Assembly: GCA_038217425.1 (NCBI GenBank)
Contig: JBBQPM010000064.1
Location: 1 to 32,646, forward strand
Direction: 5' to 3'
Length of the DNA: 32,646 nucleotides
DNA from: JAIEPT01 sp038217425
GTDB lineage: Bacteria > Planctomycetota > Planctomycetia > Gemmatales > Gemmataceae
Both the position numbers and the translations under genes were made by a program. Below the pieces are notes generated by a model, which saw nothing but the letters and a program-made list of their open reading frames with translations, was not told where the DNA came from and ran no database searches. Below are positions 30,627 to 32,646 of the stretch, piece after piece. Numbering within the stretch: the stretch's first letter is position 1; each line of letters starts with the position of its first letter.

Positions 30627-32504
30627 ATGTTCTCACCGCTGGTTCGGCTTTGTTCGCTGTGGATCTCGCAGGGTTGTCGGGTGGTCGCCGACAACGCGCT
30701 GCGAGTCTGGCTTTTCTTCGAAACCGCACGGCTGGGCGACGCCGAGCGGCAGAGCGGCTGGCACCTGATCACCGCCTTGCTCATGATCCCGGCCATCGCC
30801 TTCGCGCCGCTGAACGGCGCGCTGTGCAACGCTCTCGCCAAGCCGCGCGTGTTGGTCGGCTCGGCGCTCTTCCTCGTCACGTGCCAACTTCTGTTCCTGA
30901 TTCTCGCCAGTTCGGGCGAACCGAGCTGGCTCGTTTGCTGGGCGCTCACCGCGGTCGGCGCCGCCATTTACAGCCCGACGCGCTACGCCTTGCTACCGGC
31001 CGGGTCGCAGGACACGCACATCGCTTTGCCGCGCGTCAACGGCTGGTTCGAGATGGGCATCTTCGCCGGCGTGGTCGGCGGCATGATGCTCGGCGGACAC
31101 TACCGCGAACATCTGACCGGCAATCTACCGACAGCCGTGCTCCTCTCCACGTTACTCAACGGGCTCGCCCTGTTTTTCGCACTCCCCGTGAAGTTCGTCA
31201 GCGACGTGCGTCGGCCCGAAAGCCCGATCGAAGCGGTCCGCGGCTTCTTCCGCGACGTCGGTCGAGTCGTGCGCGAACCCGAACCGCGCGCGTGTCTCGT
31301 GGGGCTCGCGGTCCTGCGCGGCCTCTTGACGGCAATGGCCGGCGCGTTTCTCCCCACGCTCATCGAGTCGAAAGCGGAGGACGCGATTGCACGGGTCATC
31401 TATCTCGCGGTCTGGATCCTCGCCGGGGTCGGCGCCGGTTCGCTGCTGGCCGGCTGGCAGAAACATCCACGCCGCATCCTCGGACTCGTCCCGCTCGGCG
31501 CCTTCGGCATGACCGTCGGCCTGCTCTTCGCCGCCGGTTCGGAGTTGCCCAGCCCGGTCGTCTGTCTGATCTTCGGCGTCATGGCGGGGCTCGTCAACGT
31601 GCCCCTGGCGGCGACCTACCAGGCCGACGTCCCCGCCGACGCGCGCGGCAACGCCATGGCCATCCGCAACTTCGCCGAAAACGTCTGCATCGCGATCTTG
31701 TCGCTGCTCCTCTTCGGCCTCGCGCGCAGCGCCGGCTGGGGGTCGGGAACGCAGCTCCTGCTCGTCGCCGGCCTGGCGGGGATCATGACGCTGCTGGCTT
31801 TCTGGACGCTGCGCCGCGAACTCATCGAGCTGGTTCTGGAATGGATCTTCCTCTTCTTCTACCGCATTCGCTTCGCCGGCCCGGGCCTGGACGCGTTTCC
31901 CCTCAAGGGTCCGGTGCTCGTGATCGCCAACCATTCGTGTTACGTCGACCCGCTGCTCCTGGGCAAGGGCATTCCGCGGTCGCTCATTCCGATGATGACC
32001 AGCTACTTCTTCGATCGGCCCCTCATTCGCTGGTTCATGGTACACATCGTCCGCGCGATTCGCGTGGACCAGACGAAGTTTAGCCGGGAGCGGCCGGAAC
32101 TCGACGCGGCCGTGCAGGCGCTGGACCGCGGCGAGTGCGTCGTGCTGTTTCCAGAGGGGTTGCTGCGCCGCAAGGAGGAGCCTCCGCTCAAGCTGTTCGG
32201 TCAGGGGGGCTGGCGCATCTTGCAAGACCGTCCGACGACGCCGGTCGTATTCTGCTGGATCGAAGGGGGCTGGGGGAGTTACCTGTCGTACAAGGACGGC
32301 CCGCCCGGCAAGAACAAGAAGATGGACTGGTTTTACCCTATCGGCATCGGCATGGGCGCCGCGGAGCCGCTCCCCGCGGACGTGCTCGCCGACCAGCGCA
32401 CGACGCGCCTGTACATGATGAAGCAGGTGCTGCAGATGCGCGGGCACCTGGGCCTGGAGCCGTTCACGTTGCCGAACTTGAAGGAGCAGGAAGACGAGGC
32501 GTGA
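30627..32504 (+). CDS. MFS transporter fused to PlsC-type acyltransferase (LplT/Aas-like)
   Basis: 625 residues from the ATG at 30627; the frame is open to 30525, but that part crosses the palindromic repeat and is not protein-like. About residues 1-400 form 12 predicted membrane helices of an LplT-like lysophospholipid-flippase MFS (ISQGCRVVADNALRVWLFFE, IYSPTRYALLP, GLVNVPLAATYQADVPADARGNAMA). Residues 410-600 carry the 1-acyl-glycerol-phosphate acyltransferase domain with NHSCYVD (His436, Asp441) and FPEG (508-511). Together they suggest import and re-acylation of lysophospholipids at the inner membrane. In enterobacteria LplT is separate and Aas carries acyltransferase plus acyl-ACP synthetase; here the synthetase domain is absent. 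AGGGAT precedes the ATG. Confidence 0.92.
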   Translation: MFSPLVRLCSLWISQGCRVVADNALRVWLFFETARLGDAERQSGWHLITALLMIPAIAFAPLNGALCNALAKPRVLVGSALFLVTCQLLFLILASSGEPSWLVCWALTAVGAAIYSPTRYALLPAGSQDTHIALPRVNGWFEMGIFAGVVGGMMLGGHYREHLTGNLPTAVLLSTLLNGLALFFALPVKFVSDVRRPESPIEAVRGFFRDVGRVVREPEPRACLVGLAVLRGLLTAMAGAFLPTLIESKAEDAIARVIYLAVWILAGVGAGSLLAGWQKHPRRILGLVPLGAFGMTVGLLFAAGSELPSPVVCLIFGVMAGLVNVPLAATYQADVPADARGNAMAIRNFAENVCIAILSLLLFGLARSAGWGSGTQLLLVAGLAGIMTLLAFWTLRRELIELVLEWIFLFFYRIRFAGPGLDAFPLKGPVLVIANHSCYVDPLLLGKGIPRSLIPMMTSYFFDRPLIRWFMVHIVRAIRVDQTKFSRERPELDAAVQALDRGECVVLFPEGLLRRKEEPPLKLFGQGGWRILQDRPTTPVVFCWIEGGWGSYLSYKDGPPGKNKKMDWFYPIGIGMGAAEPLPADVLADQRTTRLYMMKQVLQMRGHLGLEPFTLPNLKEQEDEA

Positions 32505-32508
32505 TCCT

Positions 32509-32557
32509 TGAGCCCGCAGCGCAAGCAAGGATTGATCCTTGCTTGGCTGCGGGCTCA
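32509..32557. terminator. Bidirectional hairpin between convergent genes
   Basis: A 24-base left arm (32509-32532, beginning TGAGCCCGCAGCGCAAGC) pairs with 32535-32557 with one bulged base and a 2-base loop. It lies in the 59-base gap between the MFS/acyltransferase stop and the minus-strand WD40 stop; on the plus strand a T6 run follows at 32567-32572. It can serve both genes. Confidence 0.75.
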
Positions 32558-32563
32558 TGGGCG

Positions 32564-32646
32564 TCATTTTTTCGGGCCGTTGATCTGCCGCAGGATGATC
32601 GTTTGGTCCTTACCGCCGGAAGCGATCCAGTGTCCATTCGCGCTGG
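32564..32646 (-). CDS. C-terminal end of a WD40-repeat-type protein (partial)
   Basis: Only the last 26 or so codons are in the window: SANGHWIASGGKDQTIILRQINGPKK then TGA (32564-32566). The (D/N)G-x-W-(I/L)ASGG-KD-x-TI pattern is the core of a WD40 blade. The rest of the gene lies beyond the right edge. It would be a propeller protein; no more can be said. Confidence 0.6.
   Translation of the reverse strand, partial: SANGHWIASGGKDQTIILRQINGPKK

Overview
The window looks like chromosomal DNA from a planctomycete, most likely a Gemmataceae relative. The evidence is the gene content: a DUF1549/DUF1553 cytochrome-like protein and its DUF1501 partner, a giant PVC-type haem-binding dehydrogenase-like protein, a PQQ-propeller protein, ExbD proteins with N-terminal GYF_2-like domains, a Ser/Thr kinase fused to an FGE-sulfatase domain, and high GC with many lone exported proteins. 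No rRNA, tRNA or CRISPR array was seen.

Layout. 1-1510: 3' part of a kinase/FGE fusion. 1721-2824: exported sialidase. 2843-8000 (minus): EpsC-type serine acetyltransferase, then a secretin / Gly-rich lipoprotein / TPR lipoprotein cluster resembling an isolated outer-membrane part of a Tad/type II-like machine. 8108-8446: a broken ORF. 8555-9934: a complete ISL3-family insertion sequence with inverted ends and an 8-bp target duplication; its transposase is frameshifted at an A8 run. 10066-14007 (minus): DUF1549/1553 and DUF1501 genes. 14427-17058 (plus): small secreted Pro/Tyr-rich protein, two ExbD proteins, then a HEPN protein directly abutting a small unknown protein. 17098-21657 (plus): PVC haem protein and PQQ-propeller protein. 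21920-22762: zinc-ribbon/AlbA_2-like/membrane-tail protein. 22783-24162 (minus): YceI protein and a polytopic membrane protein. 24234-25002 (minus): an apparently dead JAB-like toxin-type gene and a small possible immunity partner. 25036-30473 (minus): purD, galE, dGTPase-like, PIN/TRAM and TPR genes. 30627-32504 (plus): MFS/acyltransferase fusion. 32564-end (minus): tail of a WD40-type protein.

The most unusual signal is inside the PVC haem-protein gene. A 131-bp AT-richer segment with inverted ends (AGCCCTCTCAACATG / CATGTTGAAAGGGCT), flanked by a perfect 13-bp direct repeat, adds exactly 144 bp (48 codons) in frame without a stop. It behaves like a protein-compatible palindromic mobile element, comparable in concept to the Rickettsia palindromic elements.

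A second theme is many intergenic palindromes of several unrelated families, placed at gene ends or between genes. One 23-bp family occurs three times in the window. All functional calls are from reading motifs; no database search was run.
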